Of a stretch of DNA of 7,130 nt, positions 6,175 through 7,130 are shown in pieces. A program made the position numbers and the translations under genes. Source of the DNA: an uncultured Clostridia bacterium (GTDB lineage Bacteria; Bacillota; Clostridia; Acetivibrionales; CALMWN01); NCBI GenBank assembly GCA_937873555.1, contig CALMWN010000035.1:1-7130 (forward strand), read 5' to 3'. The notes under the pieces are model-generated. The model was not told the DNA's origin, did not search any database, and saw only the letters and a program-made list of their open reading frames with translations. Numbering within the stretch: position 1 is the first letter of the stretch; each line of letters begins with the position of its first letter.

Positions 6175-6474
6175 TTGAATTCCAAAATAAAAGATGCTTC
6201 TACCGATAAACTGTTTGAAGCTGTTTTGCTGTTGAAAAACATTGAAGAATGCTATGCTTTTTTTGAAGATATATGTACGATTTCTGAAATAAAAGCACTG
6301 GCTCAAAGGCTTGAAGTGGCAAGAACACTTAAGGAAGGGAAAACCTATACCGAGATATCGGAATTGACAGGTGCAAGTACCGCTACAATCAGCAGGGTGA
6401 ATAGATGCCTCAATTATGGAGCGGACGGATACCGTATGGTACTTGAAAGACTTGACAATAATAGTAAAGCTTAG
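6175..6474 (+). CDS. yerC: YerC/YecD-family protein, TrpR-like DNA-binding regulator
   Basis: A 99-residue all-helical protein matching the YerC/YecD family, which shares the TrpR repressor fold. Residues 10-55 are the first helices, with ISEIKALAQRLEVARTLKEG at 36-55 as the most typical block. The helix-turn-helix lies at about 57-79: TYTEISELTG is the first helix and STATISRVNRCL the recognition helix. It is expected to be a dimeric cytoplasmic DNA-binding protein. Its targets are not known to me, and similarity to TrpR does not prove tryptophan sensing. The TTG at 6175 is taken as the start because AGGAG (6161-6165) lies 9 bases before it. A TTG at 6166 touches the AGGAG site and is too close. 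The gene has its own promoters and leader, so it is a separate unit from the chemotaxis cluster. Confidence 0.9.
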   Translation: MNSKIKDASTDKLFEAVLLLKNIEECYAFFEDICTISEIKALAQRLEVARTLKEGKTYTEISELTGASTATISRVNRCLNYGADGYRMVLERLDNNSKA

Positions 6475-6480
6475 GATTAT

Positions 6481-6516
6481 TTCCCAGGCAGGATTGAAAA
6501 CGGGTTTGCCTGAGGG
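6481..6516 (+). other. Possible hairpin after yerC
   Basis: CAGGCA (6485-6490) pairs with TGCCTG (6507-6512). With a one-base bulge, the flanking CC at 6483-6484 can pair with GG at 6514-6515. The loop is about 16 bases. There is no T tract directly after the stem (the nearest T run begins at 6533), so a terminator is doubtful. It lies in the 92-base gap between yerC and the next small gene. Confidence 0.25.
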
Positions 6517-6566
6517 ATGAATTTCCTACAGATTTTTCTAGAATTGTTGATAAAAGGAAGGTGTGC

Positions 6567-6977
6567 ATGTTTAAGAGGCTTTTTATAGGTTTATTGATTT
6601 TATCGGCTTTGTTTTCAGACGGTGTTGCCAATCTACCCGTCAATTTATATAATTTTTGCCTGTCCTCTCAAAGCAAACCGGATGTATACGGTTTTATCAG
6701 CATGCCGGCCGGACAGTCTTCGGACTTTGAAGCTGTGTTGGAATGTAACCGGGATTACAATATATCAGGATATGCTGCAAATCCCCAGGGGTTTGTGCTA
6801 ACTGCCGAAAGTTTTAGCAGGATTGTGGTTGAAACCGGTGTGGAAGCTCCAGTGAATATGGATTTTCCTGCTTTGTCGACCGCCTGTTCAGATATGGTTC
6901 GTAATGAGGCTTTTGTATTGACTGACAGCACTGTTCTTAAAAAGTCCGGCTTATCTCCTCCTTTCATACAAGCTTGA
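6567..6977 (+). CDS. Small exported protein of unknown family
   Basis: A 136-residue protein that I do not recognise. The N terminus looks like a signal peptide or membrane anchor: Lys3-Arg4, a hydrophobic stretch at about 5-16, then SDGVA at 17-21 with a possible signal peptidase cut after Ala21. There is no lipobox cysteine. The rest is rich in Ser, Ala and Val, has cysteines at 31, 60 and 107, and shows no repeat or second membrane segment. The start is ATG 6567 because AGGAAG (6555-6560) precedes it by 6 bases. The GTG at 6561 touches that site. It follows yerC by 92 bases in the same direction and has no convincing promoter of its own, so it may share the yerC transcript. The clear ribosome binding site and signal peptide argue that it is real. 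It could be a lineage-specific or decayed gene. Confidence 0.6.
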   Translation: MFKRLFIGLLILSALFSDGVANLPVNLYNFCLSSQSKPDVYGFISMPAGQSSDFEAVLECNRDYNISGYAANPQGFVLTAESFSRIVVETGVEAPVNMDFPALSTACSDMVRNEAFVLTDSTVLKKSGLSPPFIQA

Positions 6978-7056
6978 TAGTCAGAATCAAGCCTTCCCGG
7001 TTTTCTGAAAGTTTAAACCGAATTCCATTTAACTGTTTTATTCAAGTGCAATTTCA

Positions 7057-7084
7057 CATAATTTATTTCCAGAAATAAATTATG
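7057..7084. repeat. Perfect AT-rich inverted repeat
   Basis: CATAATTTATTT (7057-7068) and AAATAAATTATG (7073-7084) are perfect 12-base inverted repeats around the loop CCAG. The repeat lies 79 bases after the small exported protein, in the 153-base stretch at the window end where I see no gene. It could be a weak terminator (the following CTTTAG is not a good T tract) or an operator for a gene beyond the window. No tRNA or other RNA gene was recognised in this stretch. Confidence 0.5.
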
Positions 7085-7130
7085 CTTTAGGCAGGTTATA
7101 TAAGATGTGCTTTATAACATATTTTTCAGA

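Noticed and set aside
7095..7126. GTTATA/TATAAC hairpin followed by TTTTT
   Set aside because: The stem is six A/T-dominated pairs with a 12-base loop and the T run begins three bases after it. It is too weak to call a terminator.
1..7130. CRISPR arrays, insertion sequences, tRNA or rRNA genes
   Set aside because: No spaced direct repeats, transposase-like frames, terminal repeats or RNA gene signatures were seen.

Overview
The window reads as a moderately AT-rich Firmicutes chromosome, most likely a clostridial bacterium (class Clostridia, perhaps the Acetivibrio/Ruminiclostridium side). The reasons are purine-rich Shine-Dalgarno sites (GGAGG, GAGGTGAT, AAAGGAG), two probable TTG starts, a YerC/YecD-type TrpR relative, and Firmicutes-like CheA, CheW and CheY sequences. 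The genus is an inference. All recognised genes lie on the + strand.

Left part (1-3647): the 3' part of a TetR-family regulator is cut by the window start. After a 97-base gap containing an imperfect palindrome comes a compact chemotaxis-type cluster: cheY (644-997), cheA (1046-3115, TTG start, all five CheA domains) and cheW (3153-3647). Gaps are 36-48 bases, each gene has its own ribosome binding site, and I see no terminator between them, so they probably form one operon.

Middle (3690-5931): the operon continues into a 576-residue two-transmembrane chemoreceptor with a four-helix-bundle sensor, HAMP and a long signalling hairpin. The hairpin matches the E. coli 36-heptad class in length rather than the 44-heptad class usual for Firmicutes chemotaxis. 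A rho-independent terminator follows the receptor and ends directly against the ribosome binding site of a second stand-alone receiver gene (5536-5931). That gene is closed by a strong GC-rich terminator hairpin (5989-6032).

Right part (6033-7130): a new unit starts at tandem sigma-A-like promoters and encodes a TrpR-like YerC protein (6175-6474, TTG start). An inverted repeat surrounds the second -10 box and could be an operator. After it come a small exported protein of unknown family (6567-6977) and about 150 bases without a gene, holding a perfect AT-rich inverted repeat.

Working together: the receptor, CheW and CheA form the signalling array, CheA passes phosphate to CheY, and the second receiver is a plausible extra phosphate acceptor. 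No adaptation enzyme (CheR, CheB, CheC, CheD) and no motility gene is in the window, so the output of the pathway cannot be read from here. I found no clear previously undescribed system. The most interesting points are the receptor length class, the terminator placed against the second receiver gene, and the candidate operators.
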